The notes under the pieces were generated by a model. It was given only the letters and a program-made list of their open reading frames with translations. It was not told where the DNA came from and searched no databases. 64,000 bases of DNA, from NCBI RefSeq assembly GCF_900232945.1, contig NZ_OCTU01000004.1, positions 28,919 to 92,918 of the forward strand, read 5' to 3'. The position numbers and the translations under genes were made by a program. Source of the DNA: Urinicoccus timonensis (GTDB taxonomy: Bacteria; Bacillota; Clostridia; Tissierellales; Peptoniphilaceae). Below are positions 51,222-59,295 of the stretch, in pieces (the first letter of the stretch is position 1; every line of letters begins with the position of its first letter).

Positions 51222-54200
51222 TTATTTTTCGTAAAGAGTCCATAAGATTTGTGCCACTTGAGCCCGTGTTAACTGGGCTTTAGGAGCAAAGGTATTTTTC
51301 TCTGTTCCTTGAAGATAGCCTGCTCGGACAAGTCTTATGACAGAATCTTGGTAGGCCTTGGAAATCTTTTTCTTGTCTTTTAAATTAAATTCTTTCTTGG
51401 GAGACAAGTCTTTCCCCATGACCCGTAGGGCCTTGTAGGTTAGGTCAGCCATTTCTTCTCGATTTAGAATTTTTTCTGCCCTAAAGTCTTTTGGATTAAT
51501 AATGGCTTGGTTTATAGCCCAATCCCTAAAGGGAGCATAGTAGGCTTGGTTAGGGCCTTGATTATCTGCCACTCCAGCCATGCGCCCTAAAAGGGTTAGA
51601 AGTTCTCCCTGGCTAATGGGGCGATTGGGAGCAAAGTGTTGGTCATCAATTCCTACAAAAAGGCCTTCTTGAACACATTTTCCAATAACTCCTTGAGCCC
51701 AGTGCCCTTGGATATCCACAAAGGATGATATATTTTTACTGGAGCTTGCAAATCTTCTTGTTCCTGCCCCGGAAAGAATTACCTTATTTTGTTCTTGGCC
51801 AAGGACAGATGAATCTTGGGTAGGATTTTCTTGTGCTTGCTTGGTCTCTCCTTGTCCTTGCCATTGTCTCTCTACATCCTGTCCTTCTTTAAAAGTAGCA
51901 TCCGACCTAACTTCTAAACTTACTTCCACCACATTTTGGTCTTTACTGGAGGGAACTTGGTAAAAACCTAGTAGGGTATAGGTTCCAGGTCGATCTAATT
52001 GAGCTCCAGCTAAGTCCCAAGTAATCTCTACATCTTGTCCTTTCCCATCTGGCCAGATATAGAGCAGGGTCTTTGGCAATTTCCCCATAATATCTTCTTT
52101 TGTTTGTCCTCGATTCACTGTGAGCCTTCTTGGCTTTTCTATTTGTCCTTCTTTAATCTCCGGATTCGGGGTAGGATCTACTGGATCTTCTTTTCCAGCT
52201 TTTTTACCTAAGGCGTCTTTTAAGGCCTTTATTGCTGCATTAACTTGGTCCGGAGAGGGATACTCTACTAGTTCTAAAAGGGTTTCTCCGTGTTTTTTCG
52301 CTTTTTGTAAATTTTCCCAAGCTTCTTTGCTATAGTCTTTTTCTGAAGCCTTGTTGGCCAAGTCTAACAATATCTTTAATTCCTCAATTTCCTTGATTTT
52401 TTCTTGTGGAAATTCTTTACCAAAATAATTTGTAAGGTCTAAGGTATAGGCCTGTTCTTCTTGGTCTTTTTTCAGGACAAACCGAATCTTAGTTTCATCG
52501 GCTGGTAGTTTTATCGTTGTGCTCTTAAAGGTTCTATGGTCCTCTGTTTCTAATTCTTGCGTTTCAAAATTTTTCCAAGGTTTAATACATTCCATCCTGA
52601 TAGAGTCTACTTCTTTTTCTGTAGTCAGTAAAAAGCCTTGTTTTTCACTTCGAATGGTCGCTTCCATATGATCCTTATCGATCTCTAGATTCCCCGTAGA
52701 AGGAATAATAAAATCTGCTTCTGTTAACTGTACTTCTTTTAACTTTGGTTTCTTATTAATCAAGGGGTCCCCTTCTACATGAAGATTGAAGCTATCTAGT
52801 TTGTTTACCCAATATTTCATTGCTGCTGTACCATGGGTTGGTCCTGCATGAACTTGGAGATAAGCTCCATTTATAAAGTAATCTCCTGGGGAAGTCGTCT
52901 CCGGTAGTGTAAAGCTGAGGGTGCGTAATTTTTTTAGTCCTTCTAATTTTTCTTGCTTGTTTAAATACATGTTGTGGGCCTTAGGGTAGGTTTCAATTTT
53001 TTCTAAACCAGGAATGTTAGAACTATATAACAAATAGGCATAGTTAATAGCATTCGTATTCTCAAAGGTTTGACTTTGTCCCTTATTCTCCGGAACCACA
53101 TACTTGCTGTGTTTATTATTTAAATCTTCCAATAAGGCATCTGGAATATCTACTGTAACCTCTACCCTCTCTCCTGGTCGATAGCTACTTTTCTTAGGAC
53201 TTGCCTTAATTAAGCCCTCGTTATTAAAGCTATAGCCGGGGTTTTCTTCAATATGAAAAGAAAAGTCAGGCAACCGTTTATAGGACTGCTTCATTTGTGG
53301 TCGATTTAAACCATCAGACATTTTAGAAAGATATTTTTGGATATTTAAATTCGTGTTTTCAGGCATTTGATTTTTTGGGACTTCTTCAAATCCTGCCGAA
53401 CCATAGGCAACGGTCGTGATTTCTCCATGTTTTAAATCAATTTGACCTGACTTTGTAAAGGTAACAGGAGCCCCTCCTTCTTCTTCATAACCTGCATTAA
53501 TATAGCCCATACTGGGAAAGTTTGTTATAAACTCTGGAAGCCCCTGCGAGGGATTATAAAATTTCCCAATTTTCGGTTTAGGAGCTAGCATTCCATCGAT
53601 ATGAAGGGTTCCTTCTTCTCCGGCCTTGAGTGTCCGTTCCCCCTTTTTATTCATCACATAGGCTTCTAAATAGGCCGTCCTTAAATTATAGATTTTTGTG
53701 GATTTCTTGCCATCTTTTTCCACCGTTAACAGTCCATTTAGCCAAAAGTTTCTTAAGGGGACCTTTGCAGTATAGGTATCATATACTTGTCCACCTTCTT
53801 CTTGTGGTTGTCCTTTCCTTAAATCTATCTTTTTTCCGTCTGCATAAAAAGTTACCCCTGCCCCTTGAACTGCCTTAACTTCTAAGGGATAGTCTGGATG
53901 GTCTTTGCTAAAGTACAAGACATCGTATTTTGTCAATTCATCTAGAGAAGAACCCATGGGCAATCTTTGTTCTTTAAAGTCAGTCGGTCGATTGGTCACA
54001 TAAATGAACATGTAAGTCGGACGCCCACTATAATTCGGAGTGGTTACCTTTATCTTTACAAGTCCTTCTTTTAGACCCCGGATAAAATAAGAAGCCCCAT
54101 CCTTCACATTGGACCAATGGTTTCCTTGCACACTAATCTTCTTCCCAGAATCTCTCCGTATTTCAACTTTATCGCCTCCCAAGACTGGGTCTAGTTTCAA

Positions 54201-55316
54201 ATCTTCTCTTTGGAAGTTTTCATCTTGCCAGGCGGCATGGTGTACATCTAAGTTAAATACTTCCATTTCTTCCCCAAGTTTTAACGTGTAGTCAAGATTG
54301 GATAATAAAAAGTCATTTTCTTTATCTAATTGATGCTCATAAAAGGCAAAATTAAAGGTTTGTTGAGGATGTGGATCTAGGGTCCAAGATTTAAGACTTT
54401 CCGCTGCTTCCTTTACTTCTTGGTTCGTTGCCTTAAAATTTTTTAAAGTGGCCAAGGCTTTATCATAGCTTGTTTTATAACTAGAATTTTTTAGATACCT
54501 ATTTTTTTCTCCACTACTATTAATTTCTCCTAAATTTTTCATTAGTTGTGTTTTATCTGTGCCTATGTCATAACCCTTATCTTCACCAAGAATAGAATAG
54601 CTTATCCTGATAAAATCCCCTGCTTGTAGTTCTTTTCCAGTTGTGTACTTACTTAAATCTTGGTCTATACTTTCCCCATTCTTGGTTACTTCCCAACGAC
54701 CAGACTTCGAGCCACAGCCTTTGGCTAAAAATTTTTCATCTGTTTCTTCCTTTAAATTGGAGTCTAGGGGAATATTCTTATTTCTAGCATAGTTTTGAAC
54801 AGTCTCTGGAATATTTAAGCTCGATTTATCATCATTGTATTGAATATCGCTTATTACAAAAGAAGATGTTAAGTCCTTGGGATATCGCTTTTCATATTTC
54901 CCTGCATTCTTTTCCAGGTAGTAAGGAACCACGTAGGATCCTTCGCGATTTCGATTTCTAAAAAAATGCGTTCCCATATTCCATTGGAATTTTCCCGTTG
55001 CATTGGCATGGGCATAAAATTGATAGTTAACTACGCTTGCTAAATTTTCCCCCTTATAAATAGGAACTTTGATGGGCCCAAACAAAATTTCATTGTCTGC
55101 AGAAATGGCATCCACCATTAAATAAATTTCTCCTAAATACTTTCCTTCATCATAAATGGGATCTAGCCCGGTATCTTTAACTTCCAAGCCTGCTTCTTTT
55201 GCTATACTTTGGTTGAATTCTTGGGCAAAAAGTCGGGTCCCTGGAAATAATACTAGAGCAAGAACAAAAAGGCTTAAAATGATTCCTCTTTTTCCTATTC
55301 GCATTTGCTTTCTCAT
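51222..55316 (-). CDS. Giant SLH surface protein with N-terminal DUF4430-like region
   Basis: A 1364-residue exported protein. Signal peptide ~1-32 (GIILSLFVLALVLFPGTRLF). Residues ~50-245 contain a DUF4430-like domain (VPIYKGENLASVVNYQFYAH, GRWEVTKNGESIDQDLSKYT, LQAGDFIRISYSI). A FIVAR-like helical stretch, long beta-rich regions of unknown fold, a second FIVAR-like stretch (KASEKDYSKEAWENLQKAKK) and an Ig-like domain follow, then three C-terminal SLH domains (FVDIQGHWAQGVIGKCVQEG, HFAPNRPISQGELLTLLGRM, LVRAGYLQGTEKNTFAPKAQ). Start ATG 55316 has AGGAGAGG upstream; a longer frame to 55355 has no SD. A second cobalamin riboswitch precedes it. Probably a wall-anchored corrinoid receptor; binding inferred. 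Confidence 0.82.
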   Translation of the reverse strand: MRKQMRIGKRGIILSLFVLALVLFPGTRLFAQEFNQSIAKEAGLEVKDTGLDPIYDEGKYLGEIYLMVDAISADNEILFGPIKVPIYKGENLASVVNYQFYAHANATGKFQWNMGTHFFRNRNREGSYVVPYYLEKNAGKYEKRYPKDLTSSFVISDIQYNDDKSSLNIPETVQNYARNKNIPLDSNLKEETDEKFLAKGCGSKSGRWEVTKNGESIDQDLSKYTTGKELQAGDFIRISYSILGEDKGYDIGTDKTQLMKNLGEINSSGEKNRYLKNSSYKTSYDKALATLKNFKATNQEVKEAAESLKSWTLDPHPQQTFNFAFYEHQLDKENDFLLSNLDYTLKLGEEMEVFNLDVHHAAWQDENFQREDLKLDPVLGGDKVEIRRDSGKKISVQGNHWSNVKDGASYFIRGLKEGLVKIKVTTPNYSGRPTYMFIYVTNRPTDFKEQRLPMGSSLDELTKYDVLYFSKDHPDYPLEVKAVQGAGVTFYADGKKIDLRKGQPQEEGGQVYDTYTAKVPLRNFWLNGLLTVEKDGKKSTKIYNLRTAYLEAYVMNKKGERTLKAGEEGTLHIDGMLAPKPKIGKFYNPSQGLPEFITNFPSMGYINAGYEEEGGAPVTFTKSGQIDLKHGEITTVAYGSAGFEEVPKNQMPENTNLNIQKYLSKMSDGLNRPQMKQSYKRLPDFSFHIEENPGYSFNNEGLIKASPKKSSYRPGERVEVTVDIPDALLEDLNNKHSKYVVPENKGQSQTFENTNAINYAYLLYSSNIPGLEKIETYPKAHNMYLNKQEKLEGLKKLRTLSFTLPETTSPGDYFINGAYLQVHAGPTHGTAAMKYWVNKLDSFNLHVEGDPLINKKPKLKEVQLTEADFIIPSTGNLEIDKDHMEATIRSEKQGFLLTTEKEVDSIRMECIKPWKNFETQELETEDHRTFKSTTIKLPADETKIRFVLKKDQEEQAYTLDLTNYFGKEFPQEKIKEIEELKILLDLANKASEKDYSKEAWENLQKAKKHGETLLELVEYPSPDQVNAAIKALKDALGKKAGKEDPVDPTPNPEIKEGQIEKPRRLTVNRGQTKEDIMGKLPKTLLYIWPDGKGQDVEITWDLAGAQLDRPGTYTLLGFYQVPSSKDQNVVEVSLEVRSDATFKEGQDVERQWQGQGETKQAQENPTQDSSVLGQEQNKVILSGAGTRRFASSSKNISSFVDIQGHWAQGVIGKCVQEGLFVGIDDQHFAPNRPISQGELLTLLGRMAGVADNQGPNQAYYAPFRDWAINQAIINPKDFRAEKILNREEMADLTYKALRVMGKDLSPKKEFNLKDKKKISKAYQDSVIRLVRAGYLQGTEKNTFAPKAQLTRAQVAQILWTLYEK

Positions 55317-55340
55317 TTTCTTTTCCTCTCCTTTCTCTCC

Positions 55341-55374
55341 AATAAAAAAGAACATTAGCTGACGCTAATGCCCG
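55341..55374 (-). terminator. Riboswitch expression-platform terminator 2
   Basis: CATTAGC and GCTAATG pair around GTCA followed by TTCTTTTTTATT on the minus strand, ending 25 nt upstream of the ATG at 55316. Confidence 0.85.
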
Positions 55375-55419
55375 TATTTGCATGGTTCTTTTTTATATCT
55401 TTTTTTCTTTCCTCGCTAA

Positions 55420-55590
55420 AAAAAGTCTTTTTATGCATGTCTTCTGACTTAGAATCATTGCCTATAAGGTCTTCCCAATTTTCATCAGTGACATTTTCTT
55501 ATAAGCTCCTCATTTACAGCGGCGGGCCCGTTTTGGATTTACACCAAATTCCATCTTAGCTTACTTTTTAAGAAAGTTAGAACATAAAAA
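55420..55590 (-). promoter_or_regulatory. Cobalamin riboswitch 2
   Basis: Second adenosylcobalamin-type aptamer. GGAATTTGGTGTAAATCC and GCCCGCCGCTGTAAATG are nearly identical to riboswitch 1. Its B12 box has GTCACTG with closing GAAGAC, while riboswitch 1 has GCCACTG with GAAGGC, a compensatory base-pair change. AAGTCAGAAGACATGC follows. Confidence 0.95.
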
Positions 55591-55599
55591 GTTTTCTAT

Positions 55600-55637
55600 G
55601 CAGTTTATTTAGCTTAATTATAATCTAAATAAACTGC
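55600..55637 (-). promoter_or_regulatory. 13-bp inverted repeat over the riboswitch 2 promoter
   Basis: GCAGTTTATTTAG (55600-55612) and CTAAATAAACTGC (55625-55637) are perfect complements and their 12-nt loop contains the -10 box. This is the layout of a repressor operator. Confidence 0.7.
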
Positions 55638-55645
55638 CTTTTCAA
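55617..55645 (-). promoter_or_regulatory. Promoter of riboswitch 2 and the giant SLH gene
   Basis: TTGAAA and TATAAT on the minus strand with 17 nt between, about 30 nt upstream of the aptamer. Confidence 0.82.
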
Positions 55646-55736
55646 TAGCTATCTTATTTTTGTAATTTACAAAATTTATTTTATGATTAAAGAATTTTTC
55701 TCCGGATATATATAGATTAAGGAGAAAGGAGATACT

Positions 55737-56609
55737 ATGAACTACTCTTATAAGGATTTTATTCCCGAATGTCCAGGAGGACCCATCCTCAACTACAAAC
55801 TTTTTCACCAAGACCGTCCCCTCCACTTAAGTCCTGAGATGACCGAAGCCATTGAATACCTTCTCTGGTATGTCCCAAATATTAATAGCCTCCAGTCAAA
55901 AACCAACCCCTACATAGAAAAGGAAGTTTTTGATGACTATGTCTTTGAACAAATGCTCAATCTCATGGACATCAGCCCCAGAGACGTCTATATCGGCTCC
56001 CATATTCCTGAAGAAATGGTGGCCTATTACAAGGGAAAAATCAATCCCTCCTGTCAAAAAATGCTCTTGACCCAGGGGGACAAGGAAACTAAAACTGCCG
56101 CCATGCTCCGGCACATCCGCAATGCCATTGCCCATGGGATTTTTAATGTCATTGAAGATGTCCTGATTTGCTTTGATTTTTCCACCATGAATGCTGCTAG
56201 TAGTAATAACTCCTGTACAGCCATTATTAAAATCCGCCCTGCTGGTCTTTTAAGGGCCCTGGAACAGATGGAAAAAGAATATGCCCACGCTCAAATAGCT
56301 GCCATAAGTTTCAAAAAGGCCGGCTACAAGGTTACCTTCCACGATAAAAGTTCCTTCGATTTTACTGCGGAGAAGGGGCACCGGGTCTATTCTATTGAAT
56401 TAAAGACTCTTCCCGACGGGGTTACCTTGACAGAAAATGCCAGAAAGCGAATTATTCGCCGTCTACAAGGAGCTCCAAACAAGGTCCTCTTAACAGATAA
56501 AAACAACCTCAGCAAGGAAGACCGGACCATCCTTAGAAAAGAAAATATTAAGATTATGTCCCCCCAAGTCATTGAGCAACTCTTTACGGGACAAGATATT
56601 CTAGCTTAA
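55737..56609 (+). CDS. HEPN-motif protein with possible PD-(D/E)xK C-terminus
   Basis: A 290-residue soluble protein of no named family. Around residues 125-132 it has IRNAIAHGIFN: Arg-Asn-x3-His is the R-x4-H catalytic motif of HEPN ribonucleases, set in helical sequence. The C-terminal third has a beta-rich stretch FDFTAEKGHRVYSIELKT whose Asp and E-x-K spacing recalls PD-(D/E)xK nucleases, then ARKRIIRRLQGAPNKVLLTD. It is monocistronic, plus strand, divergent from the SLH gene and convergent with queT. HEPN fusions are frequent in defence and stress systems; function here is inferred only. Strong AAAGGAG before the ATG. Confidence 0.7.
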   Translation: MNYSYKDFIPECPGGPILNYKLFHQDRPLHLSPEMTEAIEYLLWYVPNINSLQSKTNPYIEKEVFDDYVFEQMLNLMDISPRDVYIGSHIPEEMVAYYKGKINPSCQKMLLTQGDKETKTAAMLRHIRNAIAHGIFNVIEDVLICFDFSTMNAASSNNSCTAIIKIRPAGLLRALEQMEKEYAHAQIAAISFKKAGYKVTFHDKSSFDFTAEKGHRVYSIELKTLPDGVTLTENARKRIIRRLQGAPNKVLLTDKNNLSKEDRTILRKENIKIMSPQVIEQLFTGQDILA

Positions 56610-56646
56610 AAAAGCTTGTTCGTCCTAGGGCGAACAAGCTTTTTCT
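56608..56646 (+). terminator. Bidirectional terminator between the HEPN gene and queT
   Basis: AAAAAGCTTGTTCG and CGAACAAGCTTTTT form a long stem with T-tracts in both directions, between convergent genes. Confidence 0.9.
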
Positions 56647-57149
56647 TATTTTCTACTGGATAAACGATAGGAAAAAACATTAGACCGGATATAGGAATTT
56701 TCTTCCAAGGTCCGATAAAGAGGAAGACTCACCAGGCTACAAATAACTAATTCCGATAAAAATACAGAAATAGTTGTTGGAATAAAGACTGCCATGCCTT
56801 CCAAGTAGGCCACTTCTAGGCCGATAATAAAGGAGAAAAAGGCTGGCATCATGCTGGCTAAAATCCGGTTGTCTATCTTACTCATGGCGTAAAGGGAAAC
56901 CAAAGTGTGGAGGGTACCCACTACAATGTCTATGACTCCAAAGGGGCTGGCTAGGTTGGCAATGGCACATCCCAAGACCACCCCCGGCATATAGAGGGGA
57001 TTGTACCAAATTAAAAGGTTTAAAACTTCCGAAACCCGAAACTGGATAATCCCATAACTAACGCTGGCAAATATATAGGTTAGGGCCATGTAGGCCGCTG
57101 CAATAATGGCGTTTTTTACAATGATGTCTGTTGTATTATTATTCTTCAT
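56646..57149 (-). CDS. queT: QueT family queuosine-precursor ECF transporter S component
   Basis: A 167-residue six-helix membrane protein of the QueT family (KNAIIAAAYMALTYIFASVS, QFRVSEVLNLLIWYNPLYMP, CAIANLASPFGVIDIVVGTL, GTLHTLVSLYAMSKID). It imports queuine or preQ1-type precursors with an ECF energising module encoded elsewhere. Complements QueG in this window. Start ATG 57149 has GGAGG 9 nt upstream; the longer frame lies within the previous gene. It overlaps pgpA by 11 nt. Confidence 0.9.
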   Translation of the reverse strand: MKNNNTTDIIVKNAIIAAAYMALTYIFASVSYGIIQFRVSEVLNLLIWYNPLYMPGVVLGCAIANLASPFGVIDIVVGTLHTLVSLYAMSKIDNRILASMMPAFFSFIIGLEVAYLEGMAVFIPTTISVFLSELVICSLVSLPLYRTLEENSYIRSNVFSYRLSSRK

Positions 57150-57663
57150 CTTCTTGGTCCTCCTGGTTTTTAATATATCCTTGTTCATGGGCAAGTCTCG
57201 ATGCAGTAGCTGCTGCCAAGGCTGCAACTAGGTCATCTGTAAAGGTGGTGACTTCTCTGCCCTTTCTTTCATCTAATTCTTTGATGATGCCAATTTTTTC
57301 CTTGTCCAAATAGCCAAAATTGGTCAGGCCTATGGACCCGTAGACATTGACTATGGATAGGGGCAAAATTTCATCAATCCCGTAAAGCCCCTCATCATTG
57401 GCAATAATGCTTTGGAGGGGTTCTTTAAATAATTTCTTTTCGGCCATTTCATCAATGGATAGGCCGGTTAAAACAGCATGGATAATCTCCCTCTTGTGCA
57501 TGACCTTGCTTAAATGGTTGAGGCATTTTTTCATGGTTAGATTTTCTTCGTAGTCTTTTTGTAAAAGGTAGGCAATTTCTGCAATATCTTCTAATTCGAC
57601 GCCTTTTTCCTTGAGACTGTCTACTGTTAATTGGTAAAGTTCTTCCATATCATAATTATACAT
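57139..57663 (-). CDS. pgpA: Phosphatidylglycerophosphatase A family protein
   Basis: A 174-residue protein of the PgpA/YutG type. The N-terminal extension (LYQLTVDSLKEKGVELEDIA, EIAYLLQKDYEENLTMKKCL) is usual in Firmicutes; the core is DEGLYGIDEILPLSIVNVYG, GLTNFGYLDKEKIGIIKELD and TFTDDLVAALAAATASRLAH. No membrane segments, unlike the enterobacterial enzyme, so catalytic function as lipid phosphatase is not certain. AAGGAG 8 nt before ATG. Confidence 0.85.
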   Translation of the reverse strand: MYNYDMEELYQLTVDSLKEKGVELEDIAEIAYLLQKDYEENLTMKKCLNHLSKVMHKREIIHAVLTGLSIDEMAEKKLFKEPLQSIIANDEGLYGIDEILPLSIVNVYGSIGLTNFGYLDKEKIGIIKELDERKGREVTTFTDDLVAALAAATASRLAHEQGYIKNQEDQEDEE

Positions 57664-57681
57664 TCTATAGGCTCCTTTGCT

Positions 57682-58185
57682 TTATATCTTTCCCAGTCCA
57701 GGCTGGTTTTCTCTTCTCTTTTTCCTCCGGATCAAGTAAAGACCCTGAGAAATGGAAAATAAAATAGGCCCAAAGAAAACACCCAAGATAGCAGTAGCCA
57801 GGTCCAGGGGGACATGACACATCTTAAGGATGGTTATATAGGGCATAGTTATTAGGGTGTAGGGTAGGTTTCTCAGGCTTTGGGCTGGCTCCATTGTAAA
57901 AATTTGCTGGTCTAAGCCAGAATAAGCCAGGACTAGGCAAAGGCCTCCCAAGAGGATAAGGGCCAGGCTCGATGTAAATAGATCCCAAATCCCCCGGGTA
58001 GACAATAAGCGGCCAAAAACCTGGTAGAGGGCCAGGACCAAAAGGCCAATCAGGGCCTTACCGGCAAAGGTTCCAAACAAGAAGCGGAGAAGGGTTTTAT
58101 CGTCCTTGGTAAACCAGATTAAGAGAAAAAATAAAAGACTCAAGAGAATCTGGTAGACAAGGCTCAAGACATTGTTCTTAATCAT
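57682..58185 (-). CDS. Polytopic membrane protein, unknown function
   Basis: A 167-residue protein with about five hydrophobic segments (LVYQILLSLLFFLLIWFTKD, KALIGLLVLALYQVFGRLLS, LALILLGGLCLVLAYSGLDQ, AILGVFFGPILFSISQGLYL) and a basic C-terminus. Coupled to apbE by an ATGA overlap, so it may belong to a flavin- or redox-related membrane complex, but no family is recognised. Confidence 0.65.
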   Translation of the reverse strand: MIKNNVLSLVYQILLSLLFFLLIWFTKDDKTLLRFLFGTFAGKALIGLLVLALYQVFGRLLSTRGIWDLFTSSLALILLGGLCLVLAYSGLDQQIFTMEPAQSLRNLPYTLITMPYITILKMCHVPLDLATAILGVFFGPILFSISQGLYLIRRKKRRENQPGLGKI

Positions 58186-59294
58186 TCTGCCTCCTTGATG
58201 TTTTTCCTGTGGTAGGTCAAGAGGGAATCCATCCCGTCTGTATAGTGGATTTGACCATCCTTCATAATCCAATAGGCCTCTACTCCGTCCAAGCCATCGA
58301 CAAACTTCCGTCCCTCTTCATAGGGCATCAAAAAGACAGCTGTGGACAAAAAGTCGGCATAGCCAGAATCCTTGGTGACGACCGTTACAGCCCGAAAATA
58401 ATCTCCCGGCATTAAAGTCTTGGGGTCAATTAAATGGTGGTACTTCTTCCCCTCTACAATATAATAGCGTTGGTAGTCTCCGGAAGTAACGATTGAGACA
58501 TCATTGGTCTTAATAGCATCCAGGACATTGGACCCCTGGCTGTCTTCCGATAAGACATCGGGATTTTGAATACCAATGACAAAGGTCTTCCGATCTTTTT
58601 CAATGGGTTGGCCCACTAGGCGGACATTTCCCCCGGCACTAATTAGGGCACTATCTATTTTTAAATCTTCTTCAATGTATTGACCTATTTTTTCTGTTGC
58701 ATAGCCCTTGGCTACAGCTCCCAGGTCTAAAGCCATTTTGGGGTCTTTTAAGAATACGGTCTTTTCTTCAGGATTTAGGATGATGTCGTCAACATTGCTA
58801 TGCTTGGCAGCTTCTTGGAGTTGGTCCATAGGGGGAAGCTGGGCTTGCTTATGTTCCTTGTTTAGATCTTGGTCTTGGAAGTCCGCTCCTGCTTCAAATC
58901 CATCCCGGTAGTCACTCCAAATTTTTAAGACAGACCCCATGGCAATATTGACTTCCTTAGACTGGGTCTTGTAACGGTGGATGGATTCTTGGATTAAATC
59001 AAACAGGGCATCCTCTACCTTGACTGGGCTCTTTCCTGCCTGGTCATTGATGGTTTTTAAGTTATCCATGCCGGGATAGGTATGGTAACCATCATAGAGC
59101 TTGTGGTAGTGTAAGAACTTTTCATGGATCTGGTCTGATAGGTCTTTGGCTTCTTCCTGACTCTTGGCCGGAATAGCCACAGTGGTGACGGTGTCAAAGA
59201 GATCATAAAATTGAACTGTATACATGTCTCTTTTTTCTCCCTGGCAAGCCACTAGGGAAAGCAGGCAGGTAAAAAGGAGGATTATTTTTTTCAT
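58182..59294 (-). CDS. apbE: FAD:protein FMN transferase
   Basis: A 370-residue lipoprotein (lipobox LLSLVACQG) that covalently attaches FMN to Thr/Ser of target flavoproteins such as RnfG/RnfD. ApbE signatures LYDGYHTYPGMDNLKTINDQ, ALDLGAVAKGYATEKIGQYI, DSALISAGGNVRLVGQPIEK and HLIDPKTLMPGDYFRAVTVV (metal- and FAD-binding) are present, with SGYADFLSTAVFLM near the end. Works at the outer face of the membrane. No Rnf genes in the window. Confidence 0.93.
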   Translation of the reverse strand: MKKIILLFTCLLSLVACQGEKRDMYTVQFYDLFDTVTTVAIPAKSQEEAKDLSDQIHEKFLHYHKLYDGYHTYPGMDNLKTINDQAGKSPVKVEDALFDLIQESIHRYKTQSKEVNIAMGSVLKIWSDYRDGFEAGADFQDQDLNKEHKQAQLPPMDQLQEAAKHSNVDDIILNPEEKTVFLKDPKMALDLGAVAKGYATEKIGQYIEEDLKIDSALISAGGNVRLVGQPIEKDRKTFVIGIQNPDVLSEDSQGSNVLDAIKTNDVSIVTSGDYQRYYIVEGKKYHHLIDPKTLMPGDYFRAVTVVTKDSGYADFLSTAVFLMPYEEGRKFVDGLDGVEAYWIMKDGQIHYTDGMDSLLTYHRKNIKEAE

Positions 59295-59295
59295 A

